A stretch of DNA of 64,000 nucleotides, taken from contig DAOSVM010000008.1 in the NCBI GenBank assembly GCA_035379625.1, positions 25,057 to 89,056 on the forward strand, read 5' to 3'. A program made the position numbers and the translations under genes. The notes below the pieces were generated by a model. The model saw only the letters and a program-made list of their open reading frames with translations. It did no database searches and had not been told where the DNA came from. Below are positions 54,562 through 62,900 of this stretch, piece by piece. The DNA comes from DAOSCP01 sp035379625 (lineage in GTDB: Bacteria; Bacteroidota; Ignavibacteria; Ignavibacteriales; DAOSCP01). The first letter of the stretch is position 1. Each line of letters starts with the position of its first letter.

Positions 54562-55014
54562 ATGAAAAAATACACCTATTTTGCGATATTATTTTTAATA
54601 ATTATTGGTTGTAAACCGAATATTATTCCTCCCAAAGTAAAAGGAATTTCTAAAATTGAAAATTATAAAATTGGTAAAGAAATTCAATTCGATACATATT
54701 TAAATGTTGAGAACCAAAACAAAAAAGAATTAAATATTCAACAAATCCAAATTGAAATATTCCTAAAAGACAATAAAATTGCCGATGCATACACTTTAAC
54801 GCCTTTAGTGATACCAAATGGCATAAATGAGATTGGTCCAGTAACTATAATAATTCCATTTACAAATATACCTCATACATTAAATAATTTAAGTTCCAAA
54901 AATGAAATAACTTTTAAAGGCTATATCAGCGTAAAAGAATATGGTATTACTATCCCTTTCAATATAAACCACAAAATAGAATTTAGATTTAATGATATCT
55001 TGAAATTTAAATAA
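54562..55014 (+). CDS. LEA-type-2-like lipoprotein
   Basis: A 150-residue protein with a lipoprotein signal (MKKYTYFAILFLIIIGC). The rest forms a small beta-sandwich: VKGISKIENYKIGKEIQFDTYLNVENQNKKELNIQQIQIEIF and then TFKGYISVKEYGITIPFNIN. That layout, with a paired Asn at NVENQN, matches WHy/LEA-2 domain lipoproteins of FCB bacteria. No catalytic features are seen. It is a short monocistron upstream of rpsU, separated by a T-rich spacer without a clear hairpin. Confidence 0.78.
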   Translation: MKKYTYFAILFLIIIGCKPNIIPPKVKGISKIENYKIGKEIQFDTYLNVENQNKKELNIQQIQIEIFLKDNKIADAYTLTPLVIPNGINEIGPVTIIIPFTNIPHTLNNLSSKNEITFKGYISVKEYGITIPFNINHKIEFRFNDILKFK

Positions 55015-55080
55015 AATTTTGATTTTTTTTATTTTTTTATTATTTTAAAGAACCTAAAAAAAGAAAGGTGGTGAGAAAAC

Positions 55081-55278
55081 GTGGTAGGTATTATTGTTCA
55101 AGAAAATGAAAATATTGATAGAGCTCTTAAAAGATTTAAGAAAAAATATGAACGTTCTGGAACTTTAAAAGAGTATAAAAAAAGAACGTTTTATTTGAAA
55201 CCTTCTGAAGAAAGAAGAATGGAAAGATTAAAATCTAAGAGAAGAGCTCAAAAAGAAAACGCTGATAAAAATAAGTAA
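55081..55278 (+). CDS. rpsU: Small ribosomal subunit protein bS21
   Basis: A 65-residue basic protein with the S21 signature VQENENIDRALKRFKKKYERSG, then LKEYKKRTFYLKPSEERR and a C-terminal Arg/Lys helix. It binds near the anti-Shine-Dalgarno region of 16S rRNA. The start is GTG at 55081, with AAAGGTGGTGAG upstream as a strong ribosome site. A clear terminator follows 14 bases after the stop. Confidence 0.96.
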   Translation: MVGIIVQENENIDRALKRFKKKYERSGTLKEYKKRTFYLKPSEERRMERLKSKRRAQKENADKNK

Positions 55279-55291
55279 TTGTGAATTTTAG

Positions 55292-55319
55292 GCTACCTTT
55301 TATAGGTAGCTTTTTTTTT
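55292..55319 (+). terminator. Rho-independent terminator of rpsU
   Basis: GCTACCT, a five-base loop, AGGTAGC and nine T on the plus strand, immediately after rpsU. It shows that the in-frame GTG at 55281 is not the start of the next gene, because that would place the hairpin inside the coding sequence. Confidence 0.92.
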
Positions 55320-55328
55320 GAGAATAAT

Positions 55329-55679
55329 ATGTTAAAATTAAAAAATTACATATATCTTTATTATTTGGGCTTATTTAGCTTATTTCTTGGCAGCTTAGAT
55401 CCTCTTGAAGGCTCAATTTTAATACTGATGGGATTTATTTTCATCTCTATTTTTATGAAAGTAACCCACAATAAATTTGCAAAATATTTTATATTTGCAA
55501 GTTCAATTTCCGGTATAGGAATATTTTTTATGTTTTATTTTTCATTTTTAGGTGGTTTTTTTGGTAATTCTACATTAAATAAATGGTATCTACTACTACT
55601 CCTTCCTTATCCATTAGGTTGGCTTTTATTTATCATATTATTAGTAACAAATTTCTTTGAGAGTTTTAAAAAAAAATAA
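55329..55679 (+). CDS. Small membrane protein of unknown function
   Basis: A 116-residue protein with three to four hydrophobic segments (YIYLYYLGLFSLFLGS, LILMGFIFISIFM, YFIFASSISGIGIFFMFYFSFLGG and WYLLLLLPYPLGWLLFIILLVTNFF) joined by short loops. No family is recognised. The start is set at the ATG at 55329, just after the rpsU terminator, rather than an upstream GTG at 55281. It may be transcribed by read-through from rpsU or a weak promoter. It ends 17 bases before repeat element 3. Confidence 0.65.
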   Translation: MLKLKNYIYLYYLGLFSLFLGSLDPLEGSILILMGFIFISIFMKVTHNKFAKYFIFASSISGIGIFFMFYFSFLGGFFGNSTLNKWYLLLLLPYPLGWLLFIILLVTNFFESFKKK

Positions 55680-55696
55680 TTAAATAAAAATTACTC

Positions 55697-56229
55697 ATTA
55701 GCTCAGACGGTGTAAGCTTAAAGCCCGTGCGCCGTGCGGCGCACGGGCTGACTAAAGCCTAAGAATATTTTACTTATTAAACTATATCTTTTATATTATC
55801 AACCACTTACATTATTTACGTATCTACAAAATAACTATTTACTGAATTTTACAAATTTGTTGCAAACTTTAACAATATAAAAATATTTTCGTAAATACGA
55901 TATAATAGTATTTTCGATTTATTGTTTTTTTAAAAAATATATATGTATTTGCAATATAATTGCATATACGATATATCAGTAATTTTTAATAATATATTTG
56001 TAAATACAATATAATTGATTTTACGATATAATTGAAAATGCAATTATATTATAAAAAAAATCGCATCAATTGTAAGCTACCACGTTTTTGGGAAAGATTT
56101 GAATACTAAGGCAAGAAAGCACTACACATTGTAAGGTGATAAGAAAAAGATTTTCAGCGGGCCGTTCCGGCCCGCTGCCCACGTGCGGCAACGCAGCACG
56201 TGGGCTAAGCTTATACTGTCCGAGCCAAT
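55697..56229 (+). repeat. Inverted-repeat-bounded non-coding element, copy 3
   Basis: The left end (55698-55717) is identical to copy 1. The right end at 56209-56229 reads GCTTATACTGTCCGAGCCAA plus T, so four positions no longer pair. The left hairpin is the same 11-bp stem extended by one pair (loop about TG). The right side has GCGGGCCG/CGGCCCGC and a second hairpin CCCACGTGC/GCACGTGGG (56178-56204), whose stem sequence is unlike that of copy 1 while its outer CCC/GGG is kept. The core holds the best 17-bp motif array. No coding frame. It lies four bases beyond the T-tract of the rny terminator and 17 bases after the facing gene's stop. Confidence 0.9.
55896..56051. repeat. Degenerate 17-bp motif array in element copy 3
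   Basis: A motif close to TRCRATATAATTG begins at 55896, 55913, 55950, 55967, 56005, 56022 and 56039. Steps inside each group are exactly 17; groups start 54 and 55 bases apart. Between groups the sequence is a plain AT run. No protein frame or RNA hairpin explains the spacing. Confidence 0.65.
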
Positions 56230-56233
56230 GAAT

Positions 56234-56267
56234 AAAAAAAGCAAGCTCGCTTGCGCTTACTTGCTTT
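56234..56267 (-). terminator. Rho-independent terminator of rny
   Basis: Minus strand: AAAGCAAG, a 14-base loop that nearly repeats the loop at 1994, CTTGC and seven T, about 14 bases after the rny stop. Confidence 0.87.
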
Positions 56268-56280
56268 CTTAGATAATCAT

Positions 56281-57840
56281 TTATTTAGCATATGAAACTT
56301 TTCTAACTTCACGAATAACAGTAACTTTAATTTGACCAGGATACTCCATCTCTTCTTGAATTTTATTTGCAATATCATTTGCTAGTCTATCGGCTAAATC
56401 ATCATCAATTTTTTCAGGTTCAACAACAACTCTAATTTCTCTACCGGCTTGAATTGCATAAGTTTTTGCAACACCTTCAAAAGATTTAGCCATATTTTCA
56501 AGATTTTCAAGACGCTTAACATATGTTTCAAGTGGTTCTCTTCTAGCACCAGGTCTAGCACCGCTTATAGCATCTGCAGCTTGAACAAGCACAGCAATTG
56601 GATGTTCCATCTCAATATCTTCATGGTGACTACCAATAGCATTTACAACAATTGGATGTTCTTTATATTTTTTAGCAACTTCCATACCTAAAAGAGCATG
56701 TGGACCAACTTCATTTTCAATAGTTTTTCCGATATCGTGTAAAAGAGCAGCTCTTTTTGCTAAAGTAACGTCTAAGCCAAGTTCAGCGGCCATATATCCA
56801 GCGAGCATAGCACATTCAATACTATGTTGTAACAAATTTTGGCCATAACTTGAACGATATTTCATACGACCAACAAATTTTATCAATTCTGGATTCATCC
56901 CATTGATTTGTAGCTGTAATAATGTAGCTTCACCTTCTTTATAAATTTCTTCATCGAGCTCTTGTCTAACTTTTTCAACAACTTCTTCAATTCTTGCCGG
57001 ATGAATTCTACCGTCTGCAATTAATCTTTCAAGCGCGATACGTGCTACTTCTCTTCTAAACTGATCAAAAGACGAAAGGATCACAGCTTCAGGAGTATCA
57101 TCAACAATGACATCAACACCTGTTGCGGCTTCAAAAGAACGAATATTACGTCCTTCGCGACCTATAATTCTACCCTTCATTTCATCATTTTGTATTTGTA
57201 CAACAGAAACTGTTGTTTCAACTGAATGATCAACAGCAGTTCTTTGAATAGCTTGAACAACAATTTTTTGTGCTTCTTTTCTAGCTTCTAATTTTGCTTG
57301 TTCACGAATTTCTTTTACATATTTAGCAGCTTCAGCTTTAGCATCATTTAAAATATTATCAATTACAATTTGCTTTGCTTCTTCACTTGATAAGCCGGCA
57401 ACTTTTTCAATTTTTAATATATAATCTTCTTGTAATTTAGCAATTTGTTGCTCTTGCTGTTTTAATTCTTCACCTTTTGCAATAAGAAGATTTTCCTTGT
57501 CAATAAGTTCTTTTTCTTTTTTTGTTAACAACTCATTTTTCTTGTCAACAAGTTCTTCTTTTTGTTGAAGATTTTTTTCAAGAGTTTGCAATTTAAGCTT
57601 TTTCTGATTTGCATCATTCTCAAATTCTTGTTTTTTACGATGCCATTCTTCTTTAACTTCTAAAAGCTTTTCACGTTTTAAGTTATTAGCTTCTTTTTCA
57701 GCATCTTCAAGAATTTTTTTGCCTTTTTCTTCAGCTGCGGTTATACTATTTTTGCCAATTTTAGAATTTATAACCCAGCCGATACCAAAACCGATAACCG
57801 TAAAAATAACTGCTATCAAAATAACCATTAACGAATCCAA
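56281..57840 (-). CDS. rny: Ribonuclease Y
   Basis: A membrane-anchored endoribonuclease that initiates mRNA decay. In order: N-terminal membrane helix (LMVILIAVIFTVIGFGIGWVI), a long charged coiled coil to about residue 180, a KH domain (MKGRIIGREGRNIRSFEAAT), and an HD domain with KRAALLHDIGKTIENEVGPHALLG and IGSHHEDIEMEHPIAV. All metal-binding His/Asp positions are present, and 519 residues is the usual length. The start is TTG at 57840, because GGAGGG lies five bases upstream; the first ATG (57828) is too far from it. The 6S-like RNA lies directly upstream. Confidence 0.96.
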   Translation of the reverse strand: MDSLMVILIAVIFTVIGFGIGWVINSKIGKNSITAAEEKGKKILEDAEKEANNLKREKLLEVKEEWHRKKQEFENDANQKKLKLQTLEKNLQQKEELVDKKNELLTKKEKELIDKENLLIAKGEELKQQEQQIAKLQEDYILKIEKVAGLSSEEAKQIVIDNILNDAKAEAAKYVKEIREQAKLEARKEAQKIVVQAIQRTAVDHSVETTVSVVQIQNDEMKGRIIGREGRNIRSFEAATGVDVIVDDTPEAVILSSFDQFRREVARIALERLIADGRIHPARIEEVVEKVRQELDEEIYKEGEATLLQLQINGMNPELIKFVGRMKYRSSYGQNLLQHSIECAMLAGYMAAELGLDVTLAKRAALLHDIGKTIENEVGPHALLGMEVAKKYKEHPIVVNAIGSHHEDIEMEHPIAVLVQAADAISGARPGARREPLETYVKRLENLENMAKSFEGVAKTYAIQAGREIRVVVEPEKIDDDLADRLANDIANKIQEEMEYPGQIKVTVIREVRKVSYAK

Positions 57841-57865
57841 TTTAACCCTCCATTATTTTAATTAG

Positions 57866-58072
57866 CCCAGTGCCGGCTTGTATAAGGAAGAGAACCTTAT
57901 ACCGACAATGTGGGAATTTGCCAAATATTTCATGCTTCCTCCGTAGCCTATAACCCGCCCACTCAAGCAGCGGAAGCTAACCACAAAGGTTGAGGCCTGC
58001 AATCCATATTTCGAGCTAAAAACCCTGTGTTAAAAAAATTGACGTTCTCTTTTAACACGTACCAGCACCGGG
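57866..58072 (-). ncRNA. ssrS: Probable 6S RNA
   Basis: The 240-base gap between zapA and rny is less AT-rich than its surroundings and folds end to end. The ends pair as CCCGGTGCTGG with CCGGCACTGGG over 11 positions, two of them G-U only if the minus strand is transcribed, which fixes the strand. A second complementary pair further in (AAGAGAAC with GTTCTCTT) extends the rod. Large opposed single-stranded parts and an apical hairpin (GCTTCC...GGAAGC) follow, as in the closing stem, central bubble and terminal stem of 6S RNA, which sequesters RNA polymerase. In E. coli 6S also follows zapA. A long rny leader structure is the alternative. Confidence 0.65.
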
Positions 58073-58081
58073 ATTTAATTC

Positions 58082-58411
58082 TTATTTTCTTTCTTCCTGC
58101 TGGGCTAAATCGTATGTTATGGCATTGTAGTTTAAGAGTATGTTCTTTAATTCGGTAAGCTCTAGATCAATTTTCTTTATTTTTTCTTTTAATTCTGCAT
58201 TTTCTTGCTTTGTATTGTATAATTCATATGCCGAATTTATGCAAGCTCTTATAAGTACATTGGTAATTGGTTGATCAGCTATACTTCGTGATATTTGATT
58301 TATTAAAGTGTTAATATATTCACTGATCTCGTTTCCAATTAGTTCATTATCAACTAAAATTACGAATTCTTGATTTAATACTCTTAATACATATTTAATT
58401 TTTTCTGCCAT
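58082..58411 (-). CDS. zapA: Cell division protein ZapA
   Basis: ZapA binds and bundles FtsZ at the division ring. The N-terminal part (EKIKYVLRVLNQEFVILVDNE) is the ZapA beta domain. The middle (EYINTLINQISRSIADQPITNVLIRACINSAYELY) and the C-terminal coiled coil (KQENAELKEKIKKIDLELTELKNIL) match the family. The start is set at the ATG at 58411, giving 109 residues. A TTG at 58438 overlapping the previous stop would add nine residues not seen in relatives. It sits at the end of the pheST unit, as in Chlorobi, and is followed by the 6S-like RNA. Confidence 0.88.
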   Translation of the reverse strand: MAEKIKYVLRVLNQEFVILVDNELIGNEISEYINTLINQISRSIADQPITNVLIRACINSAYELYNTKQENAELKEKIKKIDLELTELKNILLNYNAITYDLAQQEERK

Positions 58412-58434
58412 AACTCGATACCCTACAGGATATT

Positions 58435-58824
58435 TCAATCAACAAGTTCGTCTAATTGTGTTATTACTTGTTGTAAATTTTGTTTTATTATGTTTCTATC
58501 TGAATTACTAATAACATAATTATTAGCTTTAAAGTTCTCAAACTCCTGCTTTACTTCTAAAAGCTCAGCATTCAGAATTGATTTTTCTTTTTCTAGATCT
58601 AATTTAACTGTTTCAACTTCTTCTAATTTTTTCAATAATATACTATTTTTTTCCTGTAAATCGTCTATATTCTTTTGATAATTTGTTAATAGTTCTTGTA
58701 AATCATTAATATTCTTTTGTTTTTCATATAGTTTTTCTTTGAGATTCTGATTCTCTTTAATTAACTTTTTTACCTCATCAATAATAAAATTAATGTTATT
58801 TGTTATGTTAAGTTCATCAATCAC
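58435..58824 (-). CDS. Small coiled-coil protein between pheT and zapA
   Basis: 129 residues, almost entirely a charged coiled coil (EVKKLIKENQNLKEKLYEKQKNINDLQELL, then a second heptad stretch through about residue 105), ending in IIKQNLQQVITQLDELVD. Its start overlaps pheT by four bases (ATGA). The position beside zapA suggests a ZapB- or FtsL-like division partner, but coiled coils carry little family signal, so that is only a guess from context. Confidence 0.75.
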   Translation of the reverse strand: MIDELNITNNINFIIDEVKKLIKENQNLKEKLYEKQKNINDLQELLTNYQKNIDDLQEKNSILLKKLEEVETVKLDLEKEKSILNAELLEVKQEFENFKANNYVISNSDRNIIKQNLQQVITQLDELVD

Positions 58825-61226
58825 TTAACTTCACCTCTTAACTGAGCATTAAATTTATTTCTAACCTTTTCAATAATACTAACAAATTCTTTTTCAACTA
58901 CTTCTTCGGTTAAAGTCATATTTTCATCATAAAATTCTAAACGTATGGCAATACTTCTATTATTTTTACCAAATTCATCACTTTCAAATATATCAAAAGG
59001 TTTAACAAATTTCAATATATTTTTAGAATTTTTGTAAATAAATTCTTCTAACTCAGCGTAGGTAATATTTTTATCCACAATAAATGCTAAATCTTTAATA
59101 ACTTTAGGATATTTTTGTAATTCTTTGAATTTTCTAATATTAACTTTTAATGATTTAAGTATATCTAATTCTATTTCTGCGTAATAAACAGCTTGGTTTA
59201 TATCAAATTTTTTCAGAATATTTGCACTTACTATTCCTAAATACCCTACTATCTTATTATTTACAACAATCTCAAATTGATTTTTCATATATTGGTAGTG
59301 ATGCTCAGGTTTTGCAAAACTAATATCATTAAAACCTAATTTACTAAATAATTCTTCAACAATCCCTTTAAGATCGAAATAATCATATTGTCTGTTTTTA
59401 TCATACCATACATCGTTGATTGAAGTACCTGTTAAAGCTACCATTAAATGTTCTTTTTCAGTAAAATCACTAAAAGCATTGATATTTTCGTTTATTTGTT
59501 TGAATACATGACCAATTTCAAACAATTTAAGACTTTTTTCTCCAACATTCAAATTATTTACAATAGTATTCAAACATCCTTGCAACAAAGATGTTCTTAA
59601 AACTTCCAAATCAGAACTAATTGGATTTAAAACTTTTACTGGATTACCAGTAATAACTGCTAACTCTTTCTTTTGCAAAGAATTAGAAATGATTTCATAA
59701 CATCCTAAGGATGTCAATATTCCTCTTAGCTTATCATTATATTCAGATTCATCAACTGTAGATTTCATTGGAATAGAAATCTTTTCAACAACTGGAATAT
59801 TATCATATCCATAAATTCTAGCAACCTCTTCAATTAAATCAATTTCTCTTTCAATATCAGGTCTAAAAGTTGGCACTTCAACTTTCAATGAATTAACATC
59901 AGAATTTAGAATTTTAAAGCCTAATCCTTTAAATATACTTTCGATTTTTCCCTTTTCAACTATAAAACCTAATATCTGTTTTACTCTACCCAATCTAAAA
60001 TCAATTACTTTATTAGGAATTTTTTCAGGATATACATCAATAATACCTTTACAAATCTCACCACCAGCCAATTCTTGAATTAATTTAGCTGTCCTATTAA
60101 CAACATAAATAACATTATTAGGATCACAACCTCTTTCAAATCTGTAAGATGAATCTGTAGAAATTTGTAATTTCTTTGCTGTTTTTCTAATCCTTGTAGG
60201 ATTAAAATATGCACATTCGATTAAAACGTTTGTAGTTTTCTCACTTATTTCGGAATTCTCACCACCCATTATTCCCGCAAGAGCAACAGGTTTTTCTGCA
60301 TCACAAATAAATAACGAATCCTTTGGAACAACTCTTTCCTTTGAATCTAGCGTTACAAATTTAGTATCTGTTTCAGCACTTTTAACAATAATAGTATTAT
60401 CTTTTAGCATATTTAAATCAAAAGCATGCAAAGGTTGTCCAGTTTCATAAAGTAGATAATTTGTTATATCAACAATATTATTTATTGGTCTTAAACCAAC
60501 AGCTTTTAATCTTTTTTTCAACCATTCAGGAGATTCTTTAACTTTTACATTTTTTACTACTCTAGCAGCATACCTAGGACAATCAATACTATTTTTTACA
60601 ACAACTTTAGCAACAGTATTAACATCAATATCAGCTTCAATTACTTTATCATCAGGTAAATTAATTGATTTCCCATAAATAGCAGCCAAATCTCTGGCAA
60701 CGCCAATGTGACTTAATGCATCAGGTCTGTTTGGAGTAATACCTATTTCAATGACACAATCATCCAGACCGAAATATTTACTTATTTCAGTTCCAACTGG
60801 AGCATCATCATTTAAAATCATAATACCATCATGGCTATCACTTAACATTAATTCTTTTTCTGAACACAGCATTCCAAATGATTCTTCACCACGTATTTTA
60901 GCTTTTTTTAATGTTTCACCAAAAGCTGGAATAAATGCACCAACTTTGGCAAAAACTACTTTTTTCCCCTGCTGGCAATTTGGTGCACCACAAACGACTT
61001 TAAATTCTTCCTTCCCATCACTCACAACTGTTACAGATAACTTATCTGCATTGGGATGTTTTTGTTTTTCTTTAACAAAACCAACTACAATATTGTTGTA
61101 CATTTTAGAGTAGTCTTCTACAGCTTCAACTTCAAGCCCAACAGATGTAAGTTTTTCAATAATTTCTTCGTTAGAAACTTCCGGAATATTTATAAAATTT
61201 CTCAACCAATTTAATGATATTTTCAA
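58821..61226 (-). CDS. pheT: Phenylalanine-tRNA ligase beta subunit
   Basis: An 801-residue subunit with all expected domains. These are the N-terminal MKISLNWLRNFINIPE, a tRNA-binding OB domain (IVVGFVKEKQKHPNADKL, VVCGAPN), B3/B4 editing domain, B5 (FRLGRVKQILGF), the catalytic-like core (RPDIEREIDLIEEVARIYGYDNIP) and the C-terminal anticodon-binding FDX-ACB domain (YPKVIKDLAFIVDKNITY). It assembles as an alpha2-beta2 enzyme with PheS, encoded 17 bases upstream. It is translationally coupled to the next small gene. Confidence 0.97.
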   Translation of the reverse strand: MKISLNWLRNFINIPEVSNEEIIEKLTSVGLEVEAVEDYSKMYNNIVVGFVKEKQKHPNADKLSVTVVSDGKEEFKVVCGAPNCQQGKKVVFAKVGAFIPAFGETLKKAKIRGEESFGMLCSEKELMLSDSHDGIMILNDDAPVGTEISKYFGLDDCVIEIGITPNRPDALSHIGVARDLAAIYGKSINLPDDKVIEADIDVNTVAKVVVKNSIDCPRYAARVVKNVKVKESPEWLKKRLKAVGLRPINNIVDITNYLLYETGQPLHAFDLNMLKDNTIIVKSAETDTKFVTLDSKERVVPKDSLFICDAEKPVALAGIMGGENSEISEKTTNVLIECAYFNPTRIRKTAKKLQISTDSSYRFERGCDPNNVIYVVNRTAKLIQELAGGEICKGIIDVYPEKIPNKVIDFRLGRVKQILGFIVEKGKIESIFKGLGFKILNSDVNSLKVEVPTFRPDIEREIDLIEEVARIYGYDNIPVVEKISIPMKSTVDESEYNDKLRGILTSLGCYEIISNSLQKKELAVITGNPVKVLNPISSDLEVLRTSLLQGCLNTIVNNLNVGEKSLKLFEIGHVFKQINENINAFSDFTEKEHLMVALTGTSINDVWYDKNRQYDYFDLKGIVEELFSKLGFNDISFAKPEHHYQYMKNQFEIVVNNKIVGYLGIVSANILKKFDINQAVYYAEIELDILKSLKVNIRKFKELQKYPKVIKDLAFIVDKNITYAELEEFIYKNSKNILKFVKPFDIFESDEFGKNNRSIAIRLEFYDENMTLTEEVVEKEFVSIIEKVRNKFNAQLRGEVK

Positions 61227-61243
61227 CTTTACCCTCAGATTTT

Positions 61244-62251
61244 TTAAAATTGACTTAAAAATCTAAAATCGTTATCAAACAAAATTCGTATGTCTGTAAT
61301 ACCGTATTTTAATAATGCAATTCTTTCAATTCCCATACCAAAGGCATAACCAGTCAATTCCTCACTATCATAGTTAACTGATTTAAATACATTAGGATCT
61401 ACCATACCACAACCTAAAATTTCCAACCATCCTGTACCTTTACAAACACGGCAGCCTTTTCCACCACAAAGATAACAGGTAATATCCATTTCAGCACTAG
61501 GCTCAGTAAAAGGGAAAAAACTTGGTCTAAAACGATATTTTAACGAGCTACCATAAAATTCTTTAGCGAAATGTACTAAAGTTCCTTTTAATTCAGCAAA
61601 AGTAATATCAGTATCAACTGCCAATCCCTCTAATTGATGGAATAGGCAATAAGATCTAGCACTAATAGCCTCATTGCGATAAACTTTTCCTGGCATTATA
61701 GCGCGTATTGGTGGAGTATTGTTTTGCATAACTCTGATTTGTACAGGTGAAGTATGAGTTCTCAACAAAAATTTATCAGATACAAAAAAAGTATCTTGCA
61801 TATCTCTGGCGGGATGATCAGCTGGGAAGTTCAAAGCCTCAAAATTATTGAAATCTGATTCAATTTCTGGTCCTTCGTAAATTGAAAAACCTAATTTTTT
61901 GAAAATGGACTTAATTTCATCTAAAGTTTGCACAATAAGATGCTTACTACCAATATTATAATGTCTTCCCGGTAATGTGAAATCAAAATCTACAGTTTTT
62001 TCTTGTTGAGCTTGTAATTTCTCTCTTTTTTCAGCTAAGGTATTTTCAATAAAAGTTTTTACTTCATTGAGAGCCTGTCCTACTTCACGTATCTTTTCTC
62101 TTTCAACACTTTTTAAATCTTTGAATAATTGTGTTAACTCACCTTTTTTACCAATAAACTTAGCTTTGATATCTTCCAATTCATTTAAATTTTTAATATT
62201 TTCTAGCGCTTCGTGTGCTTCTTGTCTTATTTTTTTAATAGTATCTAACAT
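61244..62251 (-). CDS. pheS: Phenylalanine-tRNA ligase alpha subunit
   Basis: The catalytic subunit, 335 residues. An N-terminal coiled coil (KKIRQEAHEALENIKNL, LNEVKTFIENTLAEKREKL) is followed by the class II core: LPGRHYNIGSKHLIVQTLDEI, AISARSYCLFHQLEGLAVD, FFPFTEPSAEMDITCYLCGGKGCRVC (the usual cysteine-bearing insert), GTGWLEILGCGMVDPNVF and the motif 3 GMGIERIALLKYGI. It is the first gene after the terminator that closes the infC-rpmI-rplT unit. Confidence 0.97.
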   Translation of the reverse strand: MLDTIKKIRQEAHEALENIKNLNELEDIKAKFIGKKGELTQLFKDLKSVEREKIREVGQALNEVKTFIENTLAEKREKLQAQQEKTVDFDFTLPGRHYNIGSKHLIVQTLDEIKSIFKKLGFSIYEGPEIESDFNNFEALNFPADHPARDMQDTFFVSDKFLLRTHTSPVQIRVMQNNTPPIRAIMPGKVYRNEAISARSYCLFHQLEGLAVDTDITFAELKGTLVHFAKEFYGSSLKYRFRPSFFPFTEPSAEMDITCYLCGGKGCRVCKGTGWLEILGCGMVDPNVFKSVNYDSEELTGYAFGMGIERIALLKYGITDIRILFDNDFRFLSQF

Positions 62252-62286
62252 AAACCAAACCTAATTTTAATATAAATTATTTAATA

Positions 62287-62313
62287 ATAAAAAGCCCTCT
62301 AATATTAGAGGGC
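62287..62313 (-). terminator. Terminator between rplT and pheS
   Basis: A perfect 20-base palindrome GCCCTCTAATATTAGAGGGC (62294-62313) followed on the minus strand by TTTTTATTATTAA. It lies 27 bases after the rplT stop. It could be a simple end-of-operon terminator or an attenuator ahead of pheST, as known in E. coli; no Phe-rich leader is seen. Confidence 0.9.
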
Positions 62314-62339
62314 AAACTTGAAGCCATCAACTTTATTTA

Positions 62340-62687
62340 TTATTTTTTAACAAAGTTAACGATTTCTTTGAACGCTTCAGGATTTTCAAGAGCTAAATTA
62401 GCAAGGACTTTTCTATTTAATTCAATTCCTTTTTTATGCAAAAGGCCCATCAATTTTGAATATGATAAATCATAAAGTCTTGCAGCTGCGTTAATTCTAG
62501 TAATCCAAAGGCTTCTATATTCACGTTTTTTAAGTTTTCTTCCTTTATAAGCGTGAGTTAATCCTTTTTCAACAGCATTTTTAGCTATTGTCCATACATT
62601 ACCGCGTGCTCCCCAGTAGCCTTTTGCTAACTTTAATACTTTTTTTCTTCTATGTCTTGAAGCGACTTTATTTACTGAACGTGGCAT
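62340..62687 (-). CDS. rplT: Large ribosomal subunit protein bL20
   Basis: 115 residues with the full L20 pattern: MPRSVNKVASRHRRKKVLKLAKGYWGARGN, TIAKNAVEKGLTHAYKGRKLKKREYRSLWITRINAAAR and LSYSKLMGLLHKKGIELNRKVLANLA. AGGAGG lies eight bases upstream of the ATG, overlapping the rpmI stop. In E. coli, L20 represses its own operon by binding the leader; that cannot be judged here. It is part of the conserved infC-rpmI-rplT unit. Confidence 0.98.
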   Translation of the reverse strand: MPRSVNKVASRHRRKKVLKLAKGYWGARGNVWTIAKNAVEKGLTHAYKGRKLKKREYRSLWITRINAAARLYDLSYSKLMGLLHKKGIELNRKVLANLALENPEAFKEIVNFVKK

Positions 62688-62699
62688 ATACTATTCCTC

Positions 62700-62888
62700 C
62701 TAAATCATAACTTTAATATTTTTAGCATCGCTTGGCGCTAAGATTGCTGATTTTCTTAAATTTCTTTTTCTTTTTCTTGTTTTTGATGTTAAAATATGGC
62801 TTTTATAAGCTTTTGCTCTTTTAACTTTTCCGGTGGCTGTCAAAGAGAATCTTTTTTTAGCTCCTCTTTTAGATTTCATTTTCATCAT
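62700..62888 (-). CDS. rpmI: Large ribosomal subunit protein bL35
   Basis: 62 residues with the L35 signature KMKSKRGAKKRFSLTATGKVKRAKAYKSHILTSKTRKRKRNLRKSAIL. The first two codons are both ATG; the second may be the true start, matching the M-x-M-K-T-K start of relatives. It lies 12 bases after infC and 12 before rplT. Confidence 0.97.
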   Translation of the reverse strand: MMKMKSKRGAKKRFSLTATGKVKRAKAYKSHILTSKTRKRKRNLRKSAILAPSDAKNIKVMI

Positions 62889-62900
62889 ATCTTATAACCC

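Noticed and set aside
55281..55328. GTG at 55281 as start of the membrane protein gene
   Set aside because: It would put the rpsU terminator hairpin inside the coding sequence; the ATG at 55329 lies right after it.
62277..62327. 16-codon leader-like frame across the rplT/pheS terminator
   Set aside because: A Phe-rich leader peptide was looked for because E. coli pheST is attenuated. This frame has a single Phe codon and no ribosome site, so a simple terminator is preferred.
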